Made by a program: the position numbers and the translations under genes. From Metopolophium dirhodum (lineage: Eukaryota; Arthropoda; Insecta; Hemiptera; Aphididae), in assembly GCF_019925205.1 (NCBI RefSeq), contig NC_083564.1, positions 38,354,447 to 38,418,446 on the forward strand: a stretch of DNA of 64,000 nucleotides, written 5' to 3'. Below are positions 10,441-24,650 of the stretch, in pieces. The notes below the pieces were generated by a model. That model had not been told where the DNA came from. It worked only from the letters and a program-made list of their open reading frames with translations, and did not search any database. Every line of letters starts with the position of its first letter. The first letter of the stretch is position 1.

Positions 10441-11232
10441 AAACAATTTTTTTTTCACTTCATTGAACTCCAGTAGATTTTTTTGTATAAATATTATCAA
10501 AATTTTTTTTTGGTTTCCTAAAATGCATTTATCTGCGGGCGCCAACACCCTCCTTCAAGTTTTTTTTTAGTAATGTAACTCTAGTTGAATATTTTGTATT
10601 GACTTAAAAATTGATAACTTGGTGCCCTATGAAAAATCATTCTTTAATAAATAGTTTTTCTGTTTAAGATTCTAGGCATTTTAGTTTGTACTTTGCAATG
10701 TGTATTCCTACATTTAATTTTTTTCAAAATTTTTTTTTGGTTTCCTAAAATGCATTTGCCTGCGGGCGCCAACACCCTCCTTCAATTTTTTTTTATGATT
10801 TAACCTCTGGCCAAATTTTTCAAACATTGACAATCTGGTACCTCTTGAATAATCCTTGTTTTATGAAATAAATATTTTAAATAGTTTTTTCTGTTGAATG
10901 TTCTGGGCATTGTAGTTTGTACTTTGTAATGTGTATTCCTACAGTTAATTTTTTTCAAAATTTTTTTTAGGTTTCCTAAAATGCATTTGCCTGCAGGCGC
11001 CAACACCCTCCTTCAATTTTTTTTTACGATTTAACCTCTAGCCAAATTCTAGTTGAATATTTTGTATTGACTTGAAAATTGATAACTTGGTGCCCTATGA
11101 ATAATCATTCTTTAATGAAATAAATATTTTAAATAGTTTTTCTGTTTAAGATTCTAGGCATTTTAGTTTGTACTTTGTAATGTGTATTCCTACAGTTTAA
11201 TTTTTTCAAAATTTATTTTTGGCTTCTTAAAA

Positions 11233-12680
11233 TGCATTTGCCTGCGGGCGCCAACACCCTCCTTCAAGTTTTTTTTTATGATTTAACCTCTAGCCAAATT
11301 TTTTAAACATTGACAATCTGGTACCTCTTGAATAATCCTTGTTTTATGAAATAAATATTTTAAATAGTTTTTTCTGTTTAATGTTCTGGGCATTGTAATT
11401 TGTACTTTGTAATGTGTATTCCTACAGTTTAATTTTTTCAAAATTTTTTTTTGGTTTCCTCAAATGCATTTGCCTGCGGGCGCCAACACCCTCCTTCAAT
11501 TTTTTTTTTAGTAATGTAACTCTAGTTGAATATTTTGTATTGACTTGAAAATTGATAACTTGGTGCCCTATGAATAATCATTCCTTAATGAAATATATAT
11601 TTTAAATAGTTTTTCTGTTTAAGATTCTGGGCAATTTAGTTTGTACTTTGCAATGTGTATTCCTACAGTTAATTTTTTTCAAAATTTATTTTTGGTTTCT
11701 TAAAATGCATTTGCCTGCGGGCGCCAACACCCTCCTTCAATTTTTTTTTATGATTTAACCTCTAGCCAAATTCTAGTTGAATATTTTGTATTGACTTGAA
11801 AATTGATAACTTGGTGCCCTATGAATAATCATTCTTTAATGAAATAAATATTTTAAATAGTTTTTCTGTTTAAGATTCTAGGCATTTTAGTTTGTACTTT
11901 GTAATGTGTATTCCTACAGTTTAATTTTTTCAAAATTTATTTTTGGTTTCTTAAAATGCATTTGCCTGCGGGCGCCAACACCCTCCTTCAAGTTTTTTTT
12001 TATGATTTAACCTCTAGCCAAATTTTTTAAACATTGACAATCTGGTACCTCTTGAATAATCCTTGTTTTATGAAATAAATATTTTAAATAGTTTTTTCTG
12101 TTTAATGTTCTGGGCATTGTAATTTGTACTTTGTAATGTGTATTCCTACAGTTTAATTTTTTCAAAATTTTTTTTTGGTTTCCTCAAATGCATTTGCCTG
12201 CGGGCGCCAACACCCTCCTTCAATTTTTTTTTTAGTAATGTAACTCTAGTTGAATATTTTGTATTGACTTGAAAATTGATAACTTGGTGCCCTATGAATA
12301 ATCATTCCTTAATGAAATATATATTTTAAATAGTTTTTCTGTTTAAGATTCTGGGCAATTTAGTTTGTACTTTGCAATGTGTATTCCTACAGTTAATTTT
12401 TTTCAAAATTTATTTTTGGTTTCTTAAAATGCATTTGCCTGCGGGCGCCAACACCCTCCTTCAATTTTTTTTTATGATTTAACCTCTGGCCAAATTTTTC
12501 AAACATTGACAATCTGGTACCTCTTGAATAATCCTTGTTTTATGAAATAAATATTTTAAATAGTTTTTTCTGTTGAATGTTCTGGGCATTGTAGTTTGTA
12601 CTTTGTAATGTGTATTCCTACAGTTAATTTTTTTCAAAATTTTTTTTAGGTTTCCTAAAATGCATTTGCCTGCAGGCGCT
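11233..12680 (+). repeat. Higher-order repeat: 724-bp trimer, two tandem copies
   Basis: Boxes at 11,233, 11,465 and 11,706 recur at 11,957, 12,189 and 12,430, a constant shift of 724 bp. The order is a short B-type interval, an A-type interval and a C-type interval. The tandem copies share monomer-specific variants such as 'cctcaaatgc' and 'attccttaatgaaatata'. Confidence 0.85.
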
Positions 12681-15600
12681 AACACCCTCCTTCAATTTTT
12701 TTTTATGATTTAACATCTGGCCAAATTTTTTAAACATTGACAATCTGGTACCTCTTGAATAATCCTTGTTTTATGAAATAAATATTTTAAATAGTTTTTC
12801 TGTTTAAGATTCTGGGCAATTTAGTTTGTAATTCGCAATGTGTATTCCTACACTTAATTTTTTTCAAAATTTATTTTTGGTTTCTTAAAATGCATTTGCC
12901 CGCGGGCGCCAACACCCTCCTTCAATTTTTCTTTTAGTAATGTAATTCTAGTTGAATATTTTGTATTGACTTGAAAATTGATAACTTGGTGCCCTATGAA
13001 TAATCATTCTTTAATGAAATAAATATTTTAAATAGTTTTTTCTGTTTAATGTTCTGGGCATTGTAGTTTGTACTTTGTAATGTGTATTCCTACAGTTAAT
13101 TTTTTTCAAAATTTATTTTTGGTTTCTTAAAATGCATTTGCCTGCGGGCGCCAACACCCTCCTTCAATTTTTTTTTACGATTTAACCCCTAGCCAAATTC
13201 TAGTTGAATATTTTGTATTGACTTGAAAATTGATAACTTGGTGCCCTATGAATAATCATTCTTTAATGAAATAAATATTTTAAATAGTTTTTCTGTTTAA
13301 GATTCTAGGCATTTTAGTTTGTACTTTGTAATGTGTATTCCTACATTTAATTTTTTTCAAAATTTTTTTTTGGTTTCCAAAAATGCGTTTGCCTGCGGGC
13401 GCCAACACCCTCCTTCAATTTTTTTTTATGATTTAACCTCTAGCCAAATTCTAGTTGAATATTTTGTATTGACTTGAAAATTGATAACTTGGTGCCCTGT
13501 GAATAATCATTCTTTAATGAAATAAATATTTTAAATAGTTTTTCTGTTTAAGATTCTAGGCATTTTAGTTTGTACTTTGTAATGTGTATTCCTACAGTTT
13601 AATTTTTTCAAAATTTATTTTTGGTTTCTTAAAATGCATTTGCCTGCGGGCGCCAACAACCTCCTTGAATTTTTTTTTTAGTAATGTAATTCTAGTTGAA
13701 TATTTTGTATTGACTTGAAAATTGATAACTTGGTGCCCTATAAATAATCATTCTTTAATGAAATAAATATTTTAAATAGTTTTTCTGTTTAAGATTCTAG
13801 GCATTTTTGTTTGTCTTTTGTAATGTGTATTCCTACAGTTTAATTTTTTCAAAATTTATTTTTGGTTTCTTAAAATGCATTTGCCTGCGGGCGCCAACAC
13901 CCTCCTTCAAGTTTTTTTTTATGATTTAACCTCTAGCCAAATTTTTTAAACATTGACAATCTGGTACCTCTTGAATAATCCTTGTTTTATGAAATAAATA
14001 TTTTAAATAGTTTTTTCTGTTTAATGTTCTGGGCATTGTAATTTGTACTTTGTAATGTGTATTCCTACAGTTTAATTTTTTTCAAAATTTTTTTTTGGTT
14101 TCCTCTAATGCATTTGCCTGCGGGCGCCAACACCCTCCTTCAATTTTTTTTTATGATTTAACATCTGGCCAAATTTTTTAAACATTGACAATCTGGTACC
14201 TCTTGAATAATCCTTGTTTTATTAAATAAATATTTTAAATAGTTTTTCTGTTTAAGATTGTGGGCAATTTAGTTTGTAATTCGCAATGTGTATTCCTACA
14301 CTTAATTTTTTTCAAAATTTTTTTTTGGTTTCCTAAAATGCATTTGCCTGAGGGCGCCAACACCCTCCTTCAATTTTTTTTTTAGTAATGTAATTCTAGT
14401 TGAATATTTTGTATTGACTTGAAAATTGATAACTTGGTGCCCTATGAATAATTATTCTTTAATAAATAGTTTTTCTGTTTAAGATTCTAGGCATTTTAGT
14501 TTGTACTTTGCAATGTGTATTCCTACAGTTAATTTTTTTCAAAATTTTTTTTAGGTTTCCTAAAATGCATTTGCCTGCAGGCGCCAACACCCTCCTTCAA
14601 TTTTTTTTTATGATTTAACATCTGGCCAAATTTTTTAAACATTGACAATCTGGTACCTCTTGAATAATCCTTGTTTTATGAAATAAATATTTTAAATAGT
14701 TTTTCTGTTTAAGATTCTGGGCAATTTAGTTTGTAATTCGCAATGTGTATTCCTACACTTAATTTTTTTCAAAATTTATTTTTGGTTTCTTAAAATGCAT
14801 TTGCCCGCGGGCGCCAACACCCTCCTTCAATTTTTCTTTTAGTAATGTAATTCTAGTTGAATATTTTGTATTGACTTGAAAATTGATAACTTGGTGCCCT
14901 ATGAATAATCATTCTTTAATGAAATAAATATTTTAAATAGTTTTTTCTGTTTAATGTTCTGGGCATTGTAGTTTGTACTTTGTAATGTGTATTCCTACAG
15001 TTAATTTTTTTCAAAATTTATTTTTGGTTTCTTAAAATGCATTTGCCTGCGGGCGCCAACACCCTCCTTCAATTTTTTTTTACGATTTAACCTCTAGCCA
15101 AATTCTAGTTGAATATTTTGTATTGACTTGAAAATTGATAACTTGGTGCCCTATGAATAATCATTCTTTAATGAAATAAATATTTTAAATAGTTTTTCTG
15201 TTTAAGATTCTAGGCATTTTAGTTTGTACTTTGTAATGTGTATTCCTACATTTAATTTTTTTCAAAATTTTTTTTTGGTTTCCAAAAATGCATTTGCCTG
15301 CGGGCGCCAACACCCTCCTTCAATTTTTTTTTATGATTTAACCTCTAGCCAAATTCTAGTTGAATATTTTGTATTGACTTGAAAATTGATAACTTGGTGC
15401 CCTGTGAATAATCATTCTTTAATGAAATAAATATTTTAAATAGTTTTTCTGTTTAAGATTCTAGGCATTTTAGTTTGTACTTTGTAATGTGTATTCCTAC
15501 AGTTTAATTTTTTCAAAATTTATTTTTGGTTTCTTAAAATGCATTTGCCTGCGGGCGCCAACACCCTCCTTCAATTTTTTTTTTAGTAATGTAATTCTAG

Positions 15601-17700
15601 TTGAATATTTTGTATTGACTTGAAAATTGATAACTTGGTGCCCTATGAATAATCATTCTTTAATGAAATAAATATTTTAAATAGTTTTTCTGTTTAAGAT
15701 TCTAGGCATTTTAGTTTGTCTTTTGTAATGTGTATTCCTACAGTTTAATTTTTTCAAAATTTATTTTTGGTTTCTTAAAATGCATTTGCCTGCGGGCGCC
15801 AACACCCTCTTTCAAGTTTTTTTTTATGATTTAACCTCTAGCCAAATTTTTTAAACATTGACAATCTGGTACCTCTTGACTAATCCTTGTTTTATGAAAT
15901 AAATATTTTAAATAGTTTTTTCTGTTTAATGTTCTGGGCATTGTAATTTGTACTTTGTAATGTGTATTCCTACAGTTTAATTTTTTTCAAAATTTTTTTT
16001 TGGTTTCCTCTAATGCATTTGCCTGCGGGCGCCAACACCCTCCTTCAATTTTTTTTTATGATTTAACATCTGGCCAAATTTTTTAAACATTGACAATCTG
16101 GTACCTCTTGAATAATCCTTGTTTTATGAAATAAATATTTTAAATAGTTTTTCTGTTTAAGATTCTGGGCAATTTAGTTTGTAATTCGCAATGTGTATTC
16201 CTACACTTAATTTTTTTCAAAATTTTTTTTTGGTTTCCTCAAATGCATTTGCCTGCGGGCGCCAACACCCTCCTTCAATTTTTTTTTTAGTAATGTAACT
16301 CTAGTTGAATATTTTGTATTGACTTGAAAATTGATAACTTGGTGCCCTATGAATAATCATTCTTTAATGAAATATATATTTTAAATAGTTTTTCTGTTTA
16401 AGATTCTGGGCAATTTAGTTTGTACTTTGCAATGTGTATTCCTATAGTTAATTTTTTTCAAAATTTATTTTTGGTTTCTTAAAATGCATTTGCCTGCGGG
16501 CGCCAACACCCTCCTTCAATTTTTTTTTACGATTTAACCTCTAGCCAAATTCTAGTTGAATATTTTGTATTGACTTGAAAATTGATAACTTGGTGCCCTA
16601 TGAATAATCATTCTTTAATGAAATAAATATTTTAAATAGTTTTTCTGTTTAAGATTCTAGGCATTTTAGTTTGTACTTTGTAATGTGTATTCCTACATTT
16701 AATTTTTTTCAAAATTTTTTTTTGGTTTCCAAAAATGCGTTTGCCTGCGGGCGCCAACACCCTCCTTCAATTTTTTTTTATGATTTAACCTCTAGCCAAA
16801 TTCTAGTTGAATATTTTGTATTGACTTGAAAATTGATAACTTGGTGCCCTGTGAATAATCATTCTTTAATGAAATAAATATTTTAAATAGTTTTTCTGTT
16901 TAAGATTCTAGGCATTTTAGTTTGTACTTTGTAATGTGTATTCCTACAGTTTAATTTTTTCAAAATTTATTTTTGGTTTCTTAAAATGCATTTGCCTGCG
17001 GGCGCCAACAACCTCCTTCAATTTTTTTTTTAGTAATGTAATTCTAGTTGAATATTTTGTATTGACTTGAAAATTGATAACTTGGTGCCCTATAAATAAT
17101 CATTCTTTAATGAAATAAATATTTTAAATAGTTTTTCTGTTTAAGATTCTAGGCATTTTTGTTTGTCTTTTGTAATGTGTATTCCTACAGTTTAATTTTT
17201 TCAAAATTTATTTTTGGTTTCTTAAAATGCATTTGCCTGCGGGCGCCAACACCCTCCTTCAAGTTTTTTTTTATGATTTAACCTCTAGCCAAATTTTTTA
17301 AACATTGACAATCTGGTACCTCTTGAATAATCCTTGTTTTATGAAATAAATATTTTAAATAGTTTTTTCTGTTTAATGTTCTGGGCATTGTAATTTGTAC
17401 TTTGTAATGTGTATTCCTACAGTTTAATTTTTTTCAAAATTTTTTTTTGGTTTCCTCTAATGCATTTGCCTGCGGGCGCCAACACCCTCCTTCAATTTTT
17501 TTTTATGATTTAACATCTGGCCAAATTTTTTAAACATTGACAATCTGGTACCTCTTGAATAATCCTTGTTTTATTAAATAAATATTTTAAATAGTTTTTC
17601 TGTTTAAGATTGTGGGCAATTTAGTTTGTAATTCGCAATGTGTATTCCTACACTTAATTTTTTTCAAAATTTTTTTTTGGTTTCCTAAAATGCATTTGCC
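12661..17700 (+). repeat. Higher-order repeat: 1,905-bp octamer with later rearranged copies
   Basis: The monomer with 'tgcctgcaggcgc' at 12,661 recurs at 14,566, and the one with 'ccaaaaatgc' at 13,384 recurs at 15,289. Both shifts are 1,905 bp, or eight monomers. A further copy of the second marker lies at 16,736 (six monomers later), and one lies at 22,511. The pattern indicates unequal exchange among eight-monomer units. Confidence 0.85.
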
Positions 17701-17930
17701 TGAGGGCGCCAACACCCTCCTTCAATTTTTTTTTTAGTAATGTAATTCTAGTTGAATATTTTGTATTGACTTGAAAATTGATAACTTGGTGCCCTATGAA
17801 TAATCAATCTTTAATGAAATAAATATTTTAAATAGTTTTTCTGTTTAAGATTCTAGGCATTGTAGTTTGTACTTTGTAATGTGTATTCCTACAGTTAAAT
17901 TTTTTCAAAATTTTTTTTTGGTTTCCTAAA

Positions 17931-20900
17931 ATGCATTTTCCTGCGGGCGCCAACACCCTCCAACAAATTTTTTTTATGATTTAATCTCTAGCCAAATTTT
18001 TAAAACTGACAATCTGGTACCTCTTGAATAATCCTTGTTTTATGAAATAAATATTTTAAATAGTTTTTTCTGTTTAATGTTCTGGGCATTGTAATTTGTA
18101 CTTTGTAATGTGTATTCCTACAGTTTAATTTTTTCAAAATTTTTTTTTGGTTTCCTCAAATGCATTTGCCTGCGGGCGCCAACACCCTCCTTCAATTTTT
18201 TTTTTAGTAATGTAACTCTAGTTGAATATTTTGTATTGACTTGAAAATTGATAACTTGGTGCCCTATGAATAATCATTCCTTAATGAAATATATATTTTA
18301 AATAGTTTTTCTGTTTAAGATTCTGGGCAATTTAGTTTGTACTTTGCAATGTGTATTCCTACAGTTAATTTTTTTCAAAATTTATTTTTGGTTTCTTAAA
18401 ATGCATTTGCCTGCGGGCGCCAACACCCTCCTTCAATTTTTTTTTATGATTTAACCTCTAGCCAAATTCTAGTTGAATATTTTGTATTGACTTGAAAATT
18501 GATAACTTGGTGCCCTATGAATAATCATTCTTTAATGAAATAAATATTTTAAATAGTTTTTCTGTTTAAGATTCTAGGCATTTTAGTTTGTACTTTGTAA
18601 TGTGTATTCCTACAGTTTAATTTTTTCAAAATTTATTTTTGGTTTCTTAAAATGCATTTGCCTGCGGACGCCAACACCCTCCTTCAATTTTTTTTTTAGT
18701 AATGTAATTCTAGTTGAATATTTTGTATTGACTTGAAAATTGATAACTTGGTGCCCTATGAATAATCTTTCTTTAATGAAATAAATATTTTAAATAGTTT
18801 TTTCTGTTTAATGTTCTGGGCATTGTAATTTTTACTTTGTAATGTGTATTCCTACAGTTAATTTTTTTCAAAATTTATTTTTGGTTTCTTAAAATGCATT
18901 TGCCTGCGGGCGCCAACACCCTCCTTCAATTTTTTTTTACGATTTAACCTCTAGCCAAATTCTAGTTGAATATTTTGTATTGACTTGAAAATTGATAACT
19001 TGGTGCCCTATGAATAATCATTCTTTAATGAAATTAATATTTTAAATAGTTTTTCTGTTTAAGATTCTAGGCATTTTAGTTTGTACTTTGTAATGTGTAT
19101 TCCTACAGTTTAATTTTTTCAAAATTTATTTTTGGTTTCTTAAAATGCATTTGCCTGCGGGCGCCAACACCCTCCTTCAAGTTTTTTTTTATGATTTAAC
19201 CTCTAGCCAAATTTTTTAAACATTGACAATCTGGTACCTCTTGAATAATCCTTGTTTTATGAAATAAATATTTTAAATAGTTTTTTCTGTTTAATGTTCT
19301 GGGCATTGTAATTTGTACTTTGTAATGTGTATTCCTACAGTTTAATTTTTTCAAAATTTTTTTTTGGTTTCCTCAAATGCATTTGCCTGCGGGCGCCAAC
19401 ACCCTCCTTCAATTTTTTTTTTAGTAATGTAACTCTAGTTGAATATTTTGTATTGACTTGAAAATTGATAACTTGGTGCCCTATGAATAATCAATCTTTA
19501 ATGAAATAAATATTTTAAATAGTTTTTCTGTTTAAGATTCTAGGCATTGTAGTTTGTACTTTGTAATGTGTATTCCTACAGTTAAATTTTTTCAAAATTT
19601 TTTTTTGGTTTCCTAAAATGCATTTTCCTGCGGGCGCCAACACCCTCCAACAAATTTTTTTTATGATTTAATCTCTAGCCAAATTTTTAAAACTGACAAT
19701 CTGGTACCTCTTGAATAATCCTTGTTTTATGAAATAAATATTTTAAATAGTTTTTTCTGTTTAATGTTCTGGGCATTGTAATTTGTACTTTGTAATGTGT
19801 ATTCCTACAGTTTAATTTTTTCAAAATTTTTTTTTGGTTTCCTCAAATGCATTTGCCTGCGGGCGCCAACACCCTCCTTCAATTTTTTTTTTAGTAATGT
19901 AACTCTAGTTGAATATTTTGTATTGACTTGAAAATTGATAACTTGGTGCCCTATGAATAATCATTCCTTAATGAAATATATATTTTAAATAGTTTTTCTG
20001 TTTAAGATTCTGGGCAATTTAGTTTGTACTTTGCAATGTGTATTCCTATAGTTAATTTTTTTCAAAATTTATTTTTGGTTTCTTAAAATGCATTTGCCTG
20101 CGGGCGCCAACACCCTTCTTCAATTTTTTTTTTAGTAATGTAACTCTAGTTGAATATTTTGTATTGACTTGAAAATTGATAACTTGGTGCCCTATGAATA
20201 ATCTTTCTTTAATGAAATAAATATTTTAAATAGTATTTTCTGTTTAATGTTCTGGGCATTGTAATTTTTACTTTGTAATGTGTATTCCTACAGTTAATTT
20301 TTTTCAAAATTTGTTTTTGGTTTCTTAAAATGCATTTGCCTGCGGGCGCCAACACCCTCCTTCAATTTTTTTTTACGATTTAACCTCTAGCCAAATTCTA
20401 GTTGAATATTTTGTATTGACTTGAAAATTGATAACTTGGTGCCCTATGAATAATCATTCTTTAATGAAATAAATATTTTAAATAGTTTTTCTGTTTAAGA
20501 TTCTAGGCATTTTAGTTTGTACTTTGTAATGTGTATTCCTACAGTTTAATTTTTTCAAAATTTATTTTTGGTTTCTTAAAATGCATTTGCCTGCGGACGC
20601 CAACACCCTCCTTCAATTTTTTTTTTAGTAATGTAATTCTAGTTGAATATTTTGTATTGACTTGAAAATTGATAACTTGGTGCCCTATGAATAATCTTTC
20701 TTTAATGAAATAAATATTTTAAATAGTTTTTTCTGTTTAATGTTCTGGGCATTGTAATTTTTACTTTGTAATGTGTATTCCTACAGTTAATTTTTTTCAA
20801 AATTTATTTTTGGTTTCTTAAAATGCATTTGCCTGCGGGCGCCAACACCCTCCTTCAATTTTTTTTTACGATTTAACCTCTAGCCAAATTCTAGTTGAAT

Positions 20901-23000
20901 ATTTTGTATTGACTTGAAAATTGATAACTTGGTGCCCTATGAATAATCATTCTTTAATGAAATAAATATTTTAAATAGTTTTTCTGTTTAAGATTCTAGG
21001 CATTTTAGTTTGTACTTTGTAATGTGTATTCCTACAGTTTAATTTTTTCAAAATTTATTTTTGGTTTCTTAAAATGCATTTGCCTGCGGGCGCCAACACC
21101 CTCCTTCAAGTTTTTTTTTATGATTTAACCTCTAGCCAAATTTTTTAAACATTGACAATCTGGTACCTCTTGAATAATCCTTGTTTTATGAAATAAATAT
21201 TTTAAATAGTTTTTTCTGTTTAATGTTCTGGGCATTGTAATTTGTACTTTGTAATGTGTATTCCTACAGTTTAATTTTTTCAAAATTTTTTTTTGGTTTC
21301 CTCAAATGCATTTGCCTGCGGGCGCCAACACCCTCCTTCAATTTTTTTTTTAGTAATGTAACTCTAGTTGAATATTTTGTATTGACTTGAAAATTGATAA
21401 CTTGGTGCCCTATGAATAATCAATCTTTAATGAAATAAATATTTTAAATAGTTTTTCTGTTTAAGATTCTAGGCATTGTAGTTTGTACTTTGTAATGTGT
21501 ATTCCTACAGTTAAATTTTTTCAAAATTTTTTTTTGGTTTCCTAAAATGCATTTTCCTGCGGGCGCCAACACCCTCCAACAAATTTTTTTTATGATTTAA
21601 TCTCTAGCCAAATTTTTAAAACTGACAATCTGGTACCTCTTGAATAATCCTTGTTTTATGAAATAAATATTTTAAATAGTTTTTTCTGTTTAATGTTCTG
21701 GGCATTGTAATTTGTACTTTGTAATGTGTATTCCTACAGTTTAATTTTTTCAAAATTTTTTTTTGGTTTCCTCAAATGCATTTGCCTGCGGGCGCCAACA
21801 CCCTCCTTCAATTTTTTTTTTAGTAATGTAACTCTAGTTGAATATTTTGTATTGACTTGAAAATTGATAACTTGGTGCCCTATGAATAATCATTCCTTAA
21901 TGATATATATATTTTAAATAGTTTTTCTGTTTAAGATTCTGGGCAATTTAGTTTGTACTTTGCAATGTGTATTCCTATAGTTAATTTTTTTCAAAATTTA
22001 TTTTTGGTTTCCTAAAATGCATTTGCCTGCGGGCGCCAACACCCTTCTTCAATTTTTTTTTTAGTAATGTAACTCTAGTTGAATATTTTGTATTGACTTG
22101 AAAATTGATAACTTGGTGCCCTATGAATAATCTTTCTTTAATGAAATAAATATTTTAAATAGTATTTTCTGTTTAATGTTCTGGGCATTGTAATTTTTAC
22201 TTTGTAATGTGTATTCCTACAGTTAATTTTTTTCAAAATTTGTTTTTGGTTTCTTAAAATGCATTTGCCTGCGGGCGCCAACACCCTCCTTCAATTTTTT
22301 TTTACGATTTAACCTCTAGCCAAATTCTAGTTGAATATTTTGTATTGACTTGAAAATTGATAACTTGGTGCCCTATGAATAATCATTCTTTAATGAAATA
22401 AATATTTTAAATAGTTTTTCTGTTTAAGATTCTAGGCATTTTAGTTTGTACTTTGTAATGTGTATTCCTACATTTAATTTTTTTCAAAATTTTTTTTTGG
22501 TTTCCAAAAATGCGTTTGCCTGCGGGCGCCAACACCCTCCTTCAATTTTTTTTTATGATTTAACCTCTAGCCAAATTCTAGTTGAATATTTTGTATTGAC
22601 TTGAAAATTGATAACTTGGTGCCCTGTGAATAATCATTCTTTAATGAAATAAATATTTTAAATAGTTTTTCTGTTTAAGATTCTAGGCATTTTAGTTTGT
22701 ACTTTGTAATGTGTATTCCTACAGTTTAATTTTTTCAAAATTTATTTTTGGTTTCTTAAAATGCATTTGCCTGCGGGCGCCAACAACCTCCTTCAATTTT
22801 TTTTTTAGTAATGTAATTCTAGTTGAATATTTTGTATTGACTTGAAAATTGATAACTTGGTGCCCTATGAATAATCATTCTTTAATGAAATAAATATTTT
22901 AAATAGTTTTTCTGTTTAAGATTCTAGGCATTTTAGTTTGTCTTTTGTAATGTGTATTCCTACAGTTTAATTTTTTCAAAATTTATTTTTGGTTTCTTAA
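17931..23000 (+). repeat. Higher-order repeat: 1,688- and 1,928-bp units
   Basis: A marker monomer with 'tgcattttcctgcgg' followed by 'caacaaattttttttatg' occurs at 17,931, 19,619 and 21,547. The spacings are 1,688 bp (seven monomers) and 1,928 bp (eight monomers). A second marker ('acccttcttcaa') at 20,111 and 22,040 confirms the longer period. Confidence 0.85.
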
Positions 23001-24650
23001 AATGCATTTGCCTGCGGGCGCCAACACCCTCCTTCAAGTTTTTTTTTATGATTTAACCTCTAGCCAAATTTTTTAAAATTGACAATCTGGTACCTCTTGA
23101 ATAATCCTTGTTTTATGAAATAAATATTTTAAATAGTTTTTTCTGTTTAATGTTCTGGGCATTGTAATTTGTACTTTGTAATGTGTATTCCTACAGTTAA
23201 TTTTTTTCAAAATTTTTTTTTGGTTTCCTAAAATGCATTTGCCTGCGGGCGCCAACACCCTCCTTCAATTTTTTTTTATGATTTAACCTCTGGCCAAATT
23301 TTTTAAACATTGACAATCTGGTACCTCTTGAATAATCCTTGTTTTATGAAATAAATATTTTAAATAGTTTTTCTGTTTAAGATTCTGGGCAATTTAGTTT
23401 GTAATTCGCAATGTGTATTCCTACAGTTAATTTTTTTCAAAATTTATTTTAGGTTTCCTAAAATGCATTTGCCTGCGGGCACCAACACCCTCCTTCAATT
23501 TTTCTTTTAGTAATGTAATTCTAGTTGAATATTTTGTATTGACTTGAAAATTGATAACTTGGTGCCATATGAATAATCATTCTTTAATGAAATAAATATT
23601 TTAAATAGTTTTTCTCTTTGAGATTCTGGGCAATTTAGTTTGTACTTTGCAATGTGTATTCCTACAGTTAATTTTTTTCAAAATTTATTTTAGGTTTCCT
23701 AAAATGCATTTGCCTGCGGGCGCTAACACCCTCCTTCAATTTTTTTTTTAGTTATGTAACTCTAGTTGAATATATTGTATTGACTTGAAAATTGATAACT
23801 TGGTGCCCTATAAATAATCATTCGTTTATGAAATATATATTTTAAATAGTTTTTCTGTTTAATGTTCTGGGCATTTTAGTTTGTACTTTGTAATGTGTAT
23901 TCCTACAGTTTAATTTTTTCAAAATTTTTTTTTGGTTTCCTCAAATGCATTTGCCTGCGGGCGCCAACACCCTCCTTCAATTTTTTTTTTAGTAATGGAA
24001 CTCTAGTTGAATATTTTGTATTGACTTGAGAATTGATAACTTGGTGGTCTATGAATAATCATTCTTTAATGAAATAAATATTTTAAATAGTTTTACTGTT
24101 TAAGATTCTGGGCATTGTAGTTTGTACTTTGTAATGTGTATTCTTACAGTTAAATTTTTTCAAAATTTTTCATTGGTTTCCTAAAATGCATTTGCCTGCG
24201 GGCGCCAACATCCTCCTTCAAGTTTTTTTTTATGATTTAACCTCTAGCCAAATTTTTAAAACATTGACAATCTGGTACCTCTTGAATAATCCTTGTTTTA
24301 TGAAATAAATATTTTAAATAGTTTTTCTGTTTAATGTTCTGGGCATTGTAGTTTGTACTTTGTAATGTGTATTCCTACAGTTTAATTTTTTCAAAATTTT
24401 TTTTTGGTTTCCTAAAATGCATTTGCCTGCGGGTGCCAACACCCTCCTTCAATTTTTTTTTTTAGTAATGTTATTTTAGTTGAATATTTTGTATTGACAG
24501 AAAATTGATAACTTGGTGGTCTATGAATAATCATTCTTTAATGAAATAAATATTTTAAATAGTTTTACTGTTTAAGATTCTGGGCATTGTAGTTTGTACT
24601 TTGTAATGTGTATTCTTACAGTTAAATTTTTTCAAAATTTTTCATTGGTT

